Shown piece after piece: positions 1 to 6,720 of a DNA stretch of 17,471 nucleotides (its first letter is position 1; every line of letters begins with the position of its first letter). Where the stretch lies: the NCBI GenBank assembly GCA_964431205.1, contig CAYSIX010000071.1, positions 1 through 17,471 on the forward strand, in the 5' to 3' direction. The position numbers and the translations under genes were made by a program. The notes beneath the pieces are model-generated. The model was given only the letters and a program-made list of their open reading frames with translations, searched no databases and had not been told where the DNA came from. Source of the DNA: CAYSIX01 sp964431205. GTDB taxonomy: Bacteria > Planctomycetota > Phycisphaerae > Phycisphaerales > Phycisphaeraceae.

Positions 1-761
1 GACCCTCTCCCAAGGGGAGAGGGAGATCGAACAGCCGGCCCTCGGCCGGGATCGTCCGGGGTGTCGATCAGGCGGCGGGCGTGGGTGAAGACGTCGATGA
101 GCATGGGCATGGTGAGTCGGCCGGTGAAGGTGTTCTGCTGGGAGGGGTGGTAGGAGCAGAGGACGGGCGGGGCGTGGGGGTGGTCGAAGCGGTGGAGGGC
201 GGCGTGTGCGAAGGGGTGGGCGGCGCGGGCGCGGATCCAGCCTTGGTCCTGATAAACGCGGAGGAGGGCGTCGTGCCCGAGCCGGCCGAGCGTGACGACG
301 GCGCGGAGGGTGGGTCGGACGGCGGCGAGGGTGTCGGCGAGGAAGGGTCGGCAGCGGTGGAGCTCGTCGGGGGTGGGCTTGTTGGCGGGCGGGGCGCAGT
401 GGACGGCGGCGGTGATGGCGGCGTGGGTGAGGCGGAGGCCGTCGTCGCGGGCGGTGGCGTGTGGCTGGGTGGCGAAGCCGGTTTCGTGCAGGGCGTGGAA
501 GAGGAAGTCGCCGGAGCGGTCGCCGGTGAACATGCGACCGGTGCGGTTGGCGCCGTGGGCGGCGGGCGCGAGGCCGACGATGAGCAGGCGGACGGGGCCG
601 GTGGGCGGGAGGTTGGGCACGGGGCGGGCCCAGTAGGTCTGATCGCGGAAGCGTGCGGTTTTCTTTCGGGCGGTGTCGAGGCAGTGGCGTCGCAGGCGTG
701 GGCAGGCGTCGCAGCCGATAATGCGTTGGTTGAGGCGGAGCAGGTGGGGCGGTGGGGGCAT
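1..761 (-). CDS. Type-5 (UdgB family) uracil-DNA glycosylase, 3' end beyond window
   Basis: Likely excises uracil and other deaminated bases from DNA to start base-excision repair in the cytoplasm. At least 253 codons run without a stop to the left edge. The family signature GLAPAAHGANRTGRMFTGD lies at residues 64-82. The second active-site motif, HPSQQNTFTGRLT, lies at about 205-217. Four cysteines fit the 4Fe-4S cluster pattern of family 4/5 enzymes: C17-x2-C20 near the N-terminus, then C122 (in HCAPPANKP) and C137, 14 residues apart. The ATG at 761 is the first one upstream of the cysteine pair; no strong Shine-Dalgarno precedes it. The fold is essentially complete by residue 235, so only a short tail is probably missing. 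The last visible residues are encoded by the edge palindrome and may not be native. It is divergent from the gene at 887. Confidence 0.9.
   Translation of the reverse strand, partial: MPPPPHLLRLNQRIIGCDACPRLRRHCLDTARKKTARFRDQTYWARPVPNLPPTGPVRLLIVGLAPAAHGANRTGRMFTGDRSGDFLFHALHETGFATQPHATARDDGLRLTHAAITAAVHCAPPANKPTPDELHRCRPFLADTLAAVRPTLRAVVTLGRLGHDALLRVYQDQGWIRARAAHPFAHAALHRFDHPHAPPVLCSYHPSQQNTFTGRLTMPMLIDVFTHARRLIDTPDDPGRGPAVRSPSPLGRG
3..23. repeat. 9-bp palindrome at left window edge
   Basis: CCCTCTCCC and GGGAGAGGG form a perfect 9-bp inverted repeat around a 3-nt loop. Palindromes of this composition are common intergenic hairpins in GC-rich genomes. This one lies inside the still-open minus-strand frame of the glycosylase gene, where it reads as a Ser-Pro/Gly-Arg string. 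It may be a hairpin at the gene's 3' end or a small palindromic element into which the frame has run. No T-tract is visible because the window ends here. Confidence 0.55.
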
Positions 762-886
762 GCGGTGTGGTTCGCGTGACCGTTATGACCGGGCGCGGGT
801 CGGGGTCGGGTGTGCGGAACGGGGCGTGAACCGGCTTGGTGGAGCCGACGATATATCCGTTAGTTTAGCCGGGGCAGGGTCTTGGT

Positions 887-1687
887 ATGCGCGTGGTGTA
901 CGACATCCTGACGGTGCTGATGTTCTTCACGATCGTGGGGGGCATGCTGCTGATGAACCGCCAGCAGCGGCTGACGGAGCAGGACTACGCGGCGGTGCGT
1001 CAGTCGTTGGCGCGGCTGGCAGAGCGGACGGTGTACCACAAGGCGTTGGGGGACGCGGAGCTGACGGAGGCGGGGCACCCGAAGCAGATCGACCCGTCGT
1101 GGTTCGGGGGTGCGCCGCCGGTGAACGTGCTGAGCCCGGAGGGCTCGCCGTGGATCGACGTGGCGCCGCCGGGCGACTTCGCCGAGCACCCGCCGGACCC
1201 GCTGCTGATCGAGCCGGGCCAGGCGGGCATCTGGTACAACCCGAACAACGGGGTCTTCCGGGCGCGGGCGCCGGCGCTGGTGACGGACCGGGCGTCGCTG
1301 GAGCTGTACAACCGGCTGAACTCGGTGTCGCTGGCCGAGCTGCCGTTCGACGGTCGGCGTGAGCGCCAGCCCATCGCGCACGCGCCGCTGCCGTACCGCA
1401 CCGCGCAGTCGCGGGGCGTGGACCCGCCGCGCACCACGACGCGGGTCCCGTCCGACCGGGAGGACGGCGTGCCGGGCGATCGCGGTTCGACGCGGACGTG
1501 GCCGGAGCGTGCCTCGACCTCGGGCGCGTGGTCGGGCGACGGGGCGGCCGATGAGGGGCCCACGGTCGACGAGACCGATCGCTCACGCGACGAGGCCACA
1601 CCGCGGGTCGACCCGGAGCCGGAGCCCGAGCCGGAGCCCCAGACGATTCTGGGTCGGCCGCCGAAGAAGAAGCGCGGCGGGTCGTGA
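887..1687 (+). CDS. Hypothetical one-TM protein with disordered acidic tail
   Basis: Function not recognised. Residues 3-24 (YDILTVLMFFTIVGGMLLM) form one hydrophobic segment right at the N-terminus, so the protein is probably anchored with the rest on one side of the membrane. Residues about 25-150 look folded and include WYNPNNGVFRARAPALV. After about residue 160 the composition becomes Pro/Arg/Asp/Glu/Ser/Thr-rich and low in hydrophobics, which suggests disorder. The tail has an EPEPEPEPEP run followed by a basic PPKKKRGG end. The ATG at 887 has an AGGG 7 nt upstream. The coding bias (GC-rich third positions) and length support a real gene. It may be specific to this lineage. Confidence 0.7.
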   Translation: MRVVYDILTVLMFFTIVGGMLLMNRQQRLTEQDYAAVRQSLARLAERTVYHKALGDAELTEAGHPKQIDPSWFGGAPPVNVLSPEGSPWIDVAPPGDFAEHPPDPLLIEPGQAGIWYNPNNGVFRARAPALVTDRASLELYNRLNSVSLAELPFDGRRERQPIAHAPLPYRTAQSRGVDPPRTTTRVPSDREDGVPGDRGSTRTWPERASTSGAWSGDGAADEGPTVDETDRSRDEATPRVDPEPEPEPEPQTILGRPPKKKRGGS

Positions 1688-1689
1688 GC

Positions 1690-1713
1690 GTGGTGGCGTG
1701 GTGGCGTGGTGGC
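1690..1713 (+). repeat. Tandem GTGGTGGC x3
   Basis: Three perfect copies of the 8-mer GTGGTGGC lie head to tail just after the stop codon of the preceding gene. The related string ACGGTGGTGGCGCG recurs twice further on, at 1771-1784 and 1793-1806. It looks like a slippage-prone microsatellite in the 149-bp spacer between two co-oriented genes. Confidence 0.8.
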
Positions 1714-1770
1714 GGGCGTGAGCGGGAGGGGGGTCGGCCGTCGGGTATGAACGGCTGGGGGTGATCGGCG

Positions 1771-1806
1771 ACGGTGGTGGCGCGGCGGTCGAACGGTGGT
1801 GGCGCG
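1771..1806 (+). promoter_or_regulatory. 14-bp direct repeats upstream of the M16 promoter
   Basis: ACGGTGGTGGCGCG occurs at 1771-1784 and again at 1793-1806, with starts 22 bp apart, about two helical turns. The second copy ends 17 bp before the TACAAT at 1824, so it lies around the -35 region of that promoter. This spacing suits tandem binding of a regulator on one face of the DNA, but the repeats could simply be remnants of the nearby GTGGTGGC microsatellite. Confidence 0.35.
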
Positions 1807-1823
1807 TGTCCGGCGCTCGCCGA

Positions 1824-1829
1824 TACAAT
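1824..1829 (+). promoter_or_regulatory. -10 element TACAAT for the M16 gene (leaderless)
   Basis: TACAAT ends 7 nt before the ATG at 1837, so transcription would begin at or next to the start codon. That fits a leaderless mRNA and agrees with the lack of a Shine-Dalgarno. The 13-mer CGCCGATACAATG at 1818-1830 recurs exactly on the minus strand at 5371-5359. No convincing -35 is seen. Confidence 0.5.
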
Positions 1830-1836
1830 GCCGCCG

Positions 1837-3081
1837 ATGACTCAGATCCACGCTCACCGACTGGGAAACGGGTTGCTGCTGCTGGCCGAGCCGGTGGCGG
1901 GCGCGCAATCGCTGGCGACGTCGCTGCTGACGCCGGCTGGCGTCGCGGCCGAGCCGGAGGACCGCCAGGGCGTCTCGACGATGGCGGCGGAGATGATCTG
2001 CCGCGGCGCGGGCGAGCTCTCGGCGCGTGAGCACAGCGACGCGCTGGACCGCCTGGGGGTGCAGCGGTCGACGCAGGTCGAGACGGACCACGTCCGCCTC
2101 AGCGCCACGATGCTCGGCGAGAAGCTGGACGAGGCCCTGCCGCTGCTGGCGGACATGGTGGTTCGGCCGACGCTCGGTGACGAGGCGTTCGGGCCGAGCC
2201 GGGACCTGTCGCTGCAGTCGCTCGAGGCGCTGCGCGACGAACCGCAGCAGCAGGTGATGCTGACGCTGCGGGCGCGGCACGACCCGCCGCCGTTCGGCCG
2301 CAGCCCGATGGGCCGGCGCGATGACCTGCTGGCGATGACCCGCGATGACGTGGCACGGTTCTGGTCAGGCGCCGCGGTGCCCGCCGGTTCCATCATCGCC
2401 TTTGCCGGCCGGTTCGACTGGGACCACCTGCGCCAGCGGGTCGAGCAGGCGTTCGACCCCTGGCGGGGCGAGGCCTCGCCGGTCGAGCCCGCCGGCGACC
2501 CGACCCGCGGCTACGAGCACCTCGAGCAGGACACGACGCAGGTGCACATCGGTCTGGCGTTCGACGCCCCGCCCGAGCCACACGAGCACAGCATCCTCCA
2601 GCGCGCCGCCGTCGCCGTGCTCAGCGGGGGGATGTCCGGCCGCCTGTTCACCCAGGTGCGTGAGAAGCGGGGCCTGTGCTACGCCGTCCACGCCGCTTAC
2701 CGCGGTCAACGCGATCGCGGCACCGTCTGGAGCTACGCCGGCACCACCGCCCCCCGCGCTCAGGAGACGCTCGACGTGCTCGCCGCCGAGCTCCGCGCCG
2801 TGACGCGGGGGGTGGACGCCTCCGAGTTCCAGCGGGCCATCGTCGGCATGAAGTCCCGTCTGGTTATGCAGGGCGAGTCGACCGCCGCCCGTGCCGCGGC
2901 CATCGCCAACGACCAGCACCGGCTGGGCCGGCCCCGCACGCTCGACGAGCTGGCCGACCGCGTCGACGCGATCACCATCGAACGCCTCAACGCCTACCTC
3001 GCCGAGCACCCGCCCGGGGCGATGACCGTCGTGACCCTCGGCCCGGCGCCGCTGTCGCTCCAGACCCCCGCCGCCGCCTGA
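1837..3081 (+). CDS. M16-family (insulinase-fold) protein lacking the zinc motif
   Basis: 414 aa, about the usual length for two M16 half-domains. The C-terminal half carries RLFTQVREKRGLCYAVHAAY (about 276-295), the Arg/Tyr-bearing strand typical of bacterial M16B proteins. The N-terminal half opens with HRLGNGLLLL. Where active members have HxxEH, this protein reads GVSTMAAEMICRGAG, so both zinc histidines and the catalytic Glu are missing. It is therefore probably a non-catalytic, substrate-binding or partner subunit, as known for one chain of M16 heterodimers. No active partner gene lies in the window. The frame is open back to a GTG at 1774, but the family's first strand begins at the ATG at 1837, and a TACAAT box lies over the extension. 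An ATG at 1828 overlaps that box and is not preferred. Confidence 0.88.
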   Translation: MTQIHAHRLGNGLLLLAEPVAGAQSLATSLLTPAGVAAEPEDRQGVSTMAAEMICRGAGELSAREHSDALDRLGVQRSTQVETDHVRLSATMLGEKLDEALPLLADMVVRPTLGDEAFGPSRDLSLQSLEALRDEPQQQVMLTLRARHDPPPFGRSPMGRRDDLLAMTRDDVARFWSGAAVPAGSIIAFAGRFDWDHLRQRVEQAFDPWRGEASPVEPAGDPTRGYEHLEQDTTQVHIGLAFDAPPEPHEHSILQRAAVAVLSGGMSGRLFTQVREKRGLCYAVHAAYRGQRDRGTVWSYAGTTAPRAQETLDVLAAELRAVTRGVDASEFQRAIVGMKSRLVMQGESTAARAAAIANDQHRLGRPRTLDELADRVDAITIERLNAYLAEHPPGAMTVVTLGPAPLSLQTPAAA

Positions 3082-3128
3082 CCCCGGCGCGGACAAACCC
3101 CGACCGCCGAACGGTTTGTAGAAACGGC

Positions 3129-3157
3129 TTGCGGTTGCGCCGCCTCGACGATACACT
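3129..3157 (+). promoter_or_regulatory. Promoter TTGCGG-17-TACACT
   Basis: TTGCGG at 3129-3134 and TACACT at 3152-3157 are 17 nt apart, the best sigma-70-like pair in the window. Transcription would start near 3164, leaving a leader of about 118 nt before the TTG start of the DksA-like gene. The leader contains the palindrome CGACGCGTCG (3213-3222), which may fold. Confidence 0.5.
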
Positions 3158-3281
3158 CCCTCGCCTTGCCCGTGAGGTGGTGGTAGGCAAGCACGTGGGC
3201 ACGGGCCGTCTCCGACGCGTCGTGCGTGGCCGTTGCCCCGTTCTCTCTGGTCCCCGAGACGTCCGGCTCTGGAGGATCGCT

Positions 3282-4133
3282 TTGACCAAAAAGAAGAAGA
3301 CCACCCGCAAGAAGACCGCTCGGCGCACCAAGGCCTCCGGCTCCGCCGCTTCCGCCTCCAAGGCGTCGAAGAAAAAGTCGAAGTCCCGCAAGAAGACCGC
3401 CTCCTCTTCCGCACGCGCCTCGGGCTCGAAAAAGCGGTCGAAGAAGAAGGCGTCCGCCAAGGCCTCCGCCGGCACGAGCAAGTCCGGCACAAAAAAGAAG
3501 ACCGTCAGGAAGTCGGCCAAGAAGGCGGCCGCCCCACGCGCTTCGAACGCCAAGGCCGCCTCCGTCTCCAAGCCCCCCGCGCCTCAGCCGCCCCCCGCCT
3601 CGGGCGGCGAGGGGTCCGCCTCCGCCATCCCCGAGCCCGTCGCCTCGGCGCGACCCGCGCCCCGACGCGTCGACCCCGACACGCCCTCCAACGGCGATCG
3701 CACCACCGCCGCCGAACGAACGCCCCTCTCCGACGCTCAACTGCGTAAGGTCAAGACCGGCCTGACCCGCAAGGACATCAACTACTTCAAGTCCCTTCTC
3801 CTGGAAAAACGCGCCGAGATCGTCGGCGACGTCATGTCCATGGAAGACGCCCGCTCCGGCAAGGTCGGCAACCTCTCCAACATGCCCCTGCACATGGCCG
3901 ACGTCGGCTCCGACAACTACGAGACGGAGTTCAACCTCGGCCTGGTCGAGTCCGAACGCAGGCTCCTCCGCGAGATCGACGACGCGCTCGAACGCATCAG
4001 CAATCGCACCTACGGCGTGTGCATCGAGTCCGGCGAGCCCATCAACAAGGCCCGCCTCGAGATCAAGCCCTGGGCCAAGTACTGCATCGACGTCGCCCGC
4101 GAACGCGAACGCCGCGGCCTGCCCACCGGCTGA
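3282..4133 (+). CDS. DksA/TraR-family protein with histone H1-like tail
   Basis: 283 aa. Residues 2-95 are almost only Lys, Ala, Ser, Thr and Arg (KKKKTTRKK, SKKKSKSRKK, GSKKRSKKK), like bacterial H1-type DNA-binding tails. Residues about 96-145 are a Pro-rich linker. Residues about 161-280 match the TraR/DksA family: a coiled-coil helix pair and a C-terminal zinc-finger region. Only C247 and C268 of the four zinc cysteines remain; the other two positions are Ser250 (YGVCIESGEPI) and Val271. Planctomycete relatives known to me also lose cysteines. DksA proteins act in the RNA polymerase secondary channel; the tail suggests nucleoid association, which is inference. TTG is chosen as start because GGAGG lies 6 nt upstream and the basic tail begins exactly there; the open frame extends much further back but overlaps the M16 gene. 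Confidence 0.85.
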   Translation: MTKKKKTTRKKTARRTKASGSAASASKASKKKSKSRKKTASSSARASGSKKRSKKKASAKASAGTSKSGTKKKTVRKSAKKAAAPRASNAKAASVSKPPAPQPPPASGGEGSASAIPEPVASARPAPRRVDPDTPSNGDRTTAAERTPLSDAQLRKVKTGLTRKDINYFKSLLLEKRAEIVGDVMSMEDARSGKVGNLSNMPLHMADVGSDNYETEFNLGLVESERRLLREIDDALERISNRTYGVCIESGEPINKARLEIKPWAKYCIDVARERERRGLPTG

Positions 4134-4186
4134 GCCGATCCGACCTACGAGTGGCTGTCCCTGATGTTTGCTCGCCTGCCGGATCA

Positions 4187-4219
4187 CGTGGGCGGGCGTC
4201 TCGGGGGGCGTCGCCCACG
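4187..4219. terminator. Possible bidirectional hairpin between convergent genes
   Basis: CGTGGGCG (4187-4194) and CGCCCACG (4212-4219) form an 8-bp perfect stem with a 17-nt loop. It lies in the 125-bp gap where the DksA-like gene (+) and the DUF1254 gene (-) converge. There is no T-tract on either side, so it could be a factor-dependent stop site or only an RNA 3'-end stabiliser. Confidence 0.4.
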
Positions 4220-4258
4220 CCACGCCGGCCTACGGATTCAGCATGAGGCGGTGACCGC

Positions 4259-5302
4259 TCACTTCACCGGCTGCGCTTCGGGCAGCGTCCACGTGCGGTC
4301 GAGGACTTGCTGCCGGGGACGGTACATCCGCACCAGGTAGTTCCACCCGGGCGTGATGGGCAGGTAGTTCGGGGCGTCTTCGTCTCCGCCGAAGTGGATC
4401 GTGACCGAGCCGTCGGCGTTCGGCGTGGCGGAGATGTTGTTGACGCTGTAGGCGTTCTTCGGGTTTTTCTCGAAGAATCCGTCCTCGTTGTACACGCTGA
4501 CCGACCAGAATCCGTCGACGGGCACGTCCTCGAGGTCGAGCCGGTAGGGCGTGTCGCCGTCGTTGTGTTCCGGTTCCACGCCGACGTAGACGGCGGCGTG
4601 CGGCGGGTTCCCGCCCCAGCCGGCGGCCGTGCCGAGCAGGTGGTGGACCGGATCGACCTGGTCCTCTCGTCCGAACATGCGTGCCGAGTCCAGCCCGCCG
4701 TTGGCCGCTACCACGGCCAGCAGCGCCTCGCGGAGCTGATCTTGTGAAGCCCGGTCCCACTCGGGGACCTCGAAGGTCCCGCCCGCCTCTTGCTCCACCT
4801 CGATGGCGTCCTGCACCGCGTGGACCTCCTCGAGGTCAGACGGATCGTCGGCGTCGACGAACGTCCGTATCACCAGACAGACGTACCGGGTGCCGATGCG
4901 TTCCCGGGTCAACGTGTATTCGGCGGGGGCGTACACGACGTCGGGGGTGAAATGATCCTGGTTGACGACCTGCATCGACACGTAGCGGTCGGCCGTGTCC
5001 GGCAGCGTGACCGTGACCGTCCCGGCTTCGAGGTCAAAGACGCCGAACGAGTAGAGGGTGTCGCGGTTGAGCCGAATCACCGTCTGGTTGTCGACCGACG
5101 CGAGCTCGCGGTTGTGCTTGAAGGCGTCGAACGCCCCGTCGCTGACAAAGCGGGCGAAGTACATGTCGGACTCGGCACGGCGAAAGTTGTCGACCGTGAC
5201 CCGACGCGGCGGGGTCTGGTCCGCAACGGCCGGCGGCAGCCAGGCCGCCGCGGCACCCATCGCCGCCAAAATGACAAAAATGGTGTTCGCTCGAATCGTC
5301 AT
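4259..5302 (-). CDS. Exported DUF1254/DUF1214 domain protein
   Basis: 347 aa. Residues 1-27 form a signal peptide (hydrophobic core TIFVILAAMGAAAAWL, likely cleavage after AVA). The DUF1254 region follows (about 35-150; NQTVIRLNRDTLYSFGVFDL and RYVSMQVVNQDHFT). The C-terminal half is DUF1214-like (about 245-340), with DGFWSVSVYNEDGFF and ITPGWNYLVRMYRPR. The biochemical role of the family is not settled; members are periplasmic or envelope proteins. The ATG at 5302 is preferred over the ATG at 5329 because GAGG lies 8 nt upstream and the ATG forms an ATGA overlap with the stop of the kinase-like gene. Its own -10 (TACAAT, minus strand 5365-5360) lies inside the upstream gene. Confidence 0.85.
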   Translation of the reverse strand: MTIRANTIFVILAAMGAAAAWLPPAVADQTPPRRVTVDNFRRAESDMYFARFVSDGAFDAFKHNRELASVDNQTVIRLNRDTLYSFGVFDLEAGTVTVTLPDTADRYVSMQVVNQDHFTPDVVYAPAEYTLTRERIGTRYVCLVIRTFVDADDPSDLEEVHAVQDAIEVEQEAGGTFEVPEWDRASQDQLREALLAVVAANGGLDSARMFGREDQVDPVHHLLGTAAGWGGNPPHAAVYVGVEPEHNDGDTPYRLDLEDVPVDGFWSVSVYNEDGFFEKNPKNAYSVNNISATPNADGSVTIHFGGDEDAPNYLPITPGWNYLVRMYRPRQQVLDRTWTLPEAQPVK

Positions 5303-5958
5303 GTGCTTGACCTCGCTTGGAATACGCATGAGCGGGCACCTGCGGATGGACGATCGGTCATTGTATCGGCGGATATCGAGCTTGCTGCCTGTGTCGCGGC
5401 GTAAGCCCGGCGGATGAGGCGGTCGGCGTCGCGGCGGCGGTGGAGTCGGAGGCGGATGAGGTGGGCGTGGGCGGGGTCGGCGAAGAGGGCGGCGTAGCGT
5501 CGGCGGATGCCGGGGTAGGAGCGTACGGACCAGAGGAGGATCGAGTCGCGCGAGGCGAAAGACGTGCGGAAGGTCTCGCGGTTTCCGTGCCAGAGCTCTT
5601 GGCCGGTCCAGGCGCGGCGGAGGGTTCGGGCGAGCAGTTGGGGCCAGACCTGTCGTCGGGGCAGGTCGAGCCAGAGGAGGGTGTCGATGCGGGCGAGGAC
5701 GAGGCGGCCGGCGGGCTGGTCGGGGTTGAGGTTGCCGTCGAGAGTCCAGGCGGGGGCGGTGGTGGCGGCGTCGAAGCCGGCGAGCTGTTGTTCGGGCGTG
5801 GCCGGGGTCCAGTCGGGTCGCCAGATGAGGGCGTCGTTGCAGATGTATGGGATGTCCAGGGCGTGGGCGAGGCGTTGGGCGACGGTGGTTTTGCCGGAGC
5901 CGGAGCAGCCGACGACGGCGATGCGTCGGCCGAGGGTGAGCGTTGGGGGCGGGGTCAT
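5299..5958 (-). CDS. P-loop kinase-like protein (adenylate/shikimate-kinase fold)
   Basis: 219 aa. Residues 12-24 contain a Walker A loop (AVVGCSGSGKTT). After it come DALIWRPDW, DGNL (74-77), IDTLLWLDLP (91-100) and ELWHGNRETF...SRDSILLW (121-143). This pattern matches the nucleoside-kinase-like family often annotated as topology modulation or 'adenylate kinase and related kinases' proteins. The true substrate is unknown. The last 40 residues (after about 180) go beyond the family core and look poorly conserved. The ATG at 5958 is the first just before the P-loop strand; no strong ribosome-binding site is seen, and a GTG lies three codons upstream. The frame is open far upstream but there only mirrors the Uma2 gene. 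The stop TGA overlaps the next gene's ATG by 4 bp, suggesting coupled translation of two otherwise unrelated proteins. Confidence 0.85.
   Translation of the reverse strand: MTPPPTLTLGRRIAVVGCSGSGKTTVAQRLAHALDIPYICNDALIWRPDWTPATPEQQLAGFDAATTAPAWTLDGNLNPDQPAGRLVLARIDTLLWLDLPRRQVWPQLLARTLRRAWTGQELWHGNRETFRTSFASRDSILLWSVRSYPGIRRRYAALFADPAHAHLIRLRLHRRRDADRLIRRAYAATQAASSISADTMTDRPSAGARSCVFQARSST
5360..5365 (-). promoter_or_regulatory. Internal -10 element TACAAT for the DUF1254 gene
   Basis: The minus strand reads CGCCGATACAATG, identical over 13 nt to the sequence upstream of the M16 gene. Transcription would start near 5353, about 50 nt before the ATG at 5302, leaving room for the GAGG ribosome-binding site. 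It lies within the last 70 bp of the kinase-like gene. No clear -35 is seen. Confidence 0.4.
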
Positions 5959-6047
5959 GCGTGGCACGTTGGCGGCGTGTAGGGGCGTGTGGTGGAACCG
6001 TGCTGGTGGGCGTCGCCGTTGCGGCGCTGGGTCGGGGCGCGGGCGTG

Positions 6048-6656
6048 TCAGGGCAGCAGGTCGGCGACGGGGATGGCGGCGTCGGGCTGGATCAGCGGCG
6101 CGAGCGAGTCGCCGGCGCGGAGGGTGCGGCGTTCGGTGTAGGCGTGGCCGAAGGGCGCGGCGGGATCGGGCGCGGGGCTGCGGAGCAGCTCGACGGTGTT
6201 GTCGATGAGGTTGACGATCCAGTAGTCCTCGACGGAGGCGGCGGCGTAGAGGCTGGCCTTGTGGCCGCGGTCGAAGGCGAGGGTGGCGTCGCTGACCTCG
6301 ACGATGAGCCGGGCGGTGGCGGGGTGCTGGTGGTAATCGCGTGGCGAGCCGGGCACGATGGCGAGATCCGGCTCGGGTTCGGACTCGACGACGCCGCGCA
6401 ACGGCATCTGGACGCGGATCCAATATTCGTCGCCCAATGCGCGGTGCAGCGCCCGCTGTGCGAGGCCGATGGCGACGGCGTGCTTGTTCCCCTGCGGCGA
6501 CACGTCCACGATCGTACCGCCTATCAGCTCGACCCGGCCGTTGCGGAACAGGCCCGCGTCGGCGATGGCGTGGTACTCCCGGCGGGTCCAGCGGTGCGGC
6601 CGGGGGTACACGCCCGCTGCGGCGTCCGGGGCCGTGGATGTAGCCGAGGCGATCAT
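6048..6656 (-). CDS. Uma2-family (DUF820) PD-(D/E)XK nuclease-fold protein
   Basis: 202 aa, normal for the family. Residues about 20-45 carry the usual start of the domain (WTRREYHAIADAGLF, then GRVELIGGTIVDVSP). The nuclease-fold core follows: EPDLAIV supplies the Asp, LIVEVSDATLAFDRGHKASLYA the Glu and a conserved Lys, and VEDYWIVNL the next strand. Uma2 proteins are abundant in planctomycetes and cyanobacteria; a DNA-cleaving role is assumed from the fold and is unproven. The ATG at 6656 is chosen because a minus-strand TATCAT lies 6 nt upstream, consistent with a leaderless transcript; the frame's further extension runs into lysA. Divergent from lysA; 89 bp separate it from the kinase-like gene downstream. 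Confidence 0.88.
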   Translation of the reverse strand: MIASATSTAPDAAAGVYPRPHRWTRREYHAIADAGLFRNGRVELIGGTIVDVSPQGNKHAVAIGLAQRALHRALGDEYWIRVQMPLRGVVESEPEPDLAIVPGSPRDYHQHPATARLIVEVSDATLAFDRGHKASLYAAASVEDYWIVNLIDNTVELLRSPAPDPAAPFGHAYTERRTLRAGDSLAPLIQPDAAIPVADLLP

Positions 6657-6661
6657 CCCGC

Positions 6662-6668
6662 TATGATA
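6662..6668. promoter_or_regulatory. Overlapping divergent -10 elements for lysA and the Uma2 gene
   Basis: The 7-bp string TATGATA reads TATGAT on the plus strand (6662-6667), ending 53 nt before lysA. On the minus strand it reads TATCAT (6668-6663), ending 6 nt before the Uma2 ATG. A single AT-rich core in GC-rich DNA thus serves both directions. Polymerase binding for one gene should exclude the other. Clear -35 boxes are not seen on either side. Confidence 0.45.
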
Positions 6669-6720
6669 CGCGGCCCCGGCCTTGAGGCCCAGACCCGAAC
6701 CACCCGCCCGAACCACGACC

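Noticed and set aside
81..779. Long plus-strand open frame rich in Gly, Val and Glu
   Set aside because: It is the antisense shadow of the UdgB gene; composition is low-complexity and no family is recognised, while the minus strand carries clear motifs.
2676..3281. Upstream extension of the DksA-like frame by about 200 codons
   Set aside because: It overlaps the M16 gene in another frame and is Arg/Pro-rich; the TTG with GGAGG at 3282 and the promoter at 3129-3157 lie inside it.
3213..3673. CGACGCGTCG palindromes at 3213-3222 and near 3664, shared with the repeats after ruvB
   Set aside because: A 10-bp CG-only palindrome is expected by chance several times at this GC; only the 27-bp repeat pair is long enough to matter.
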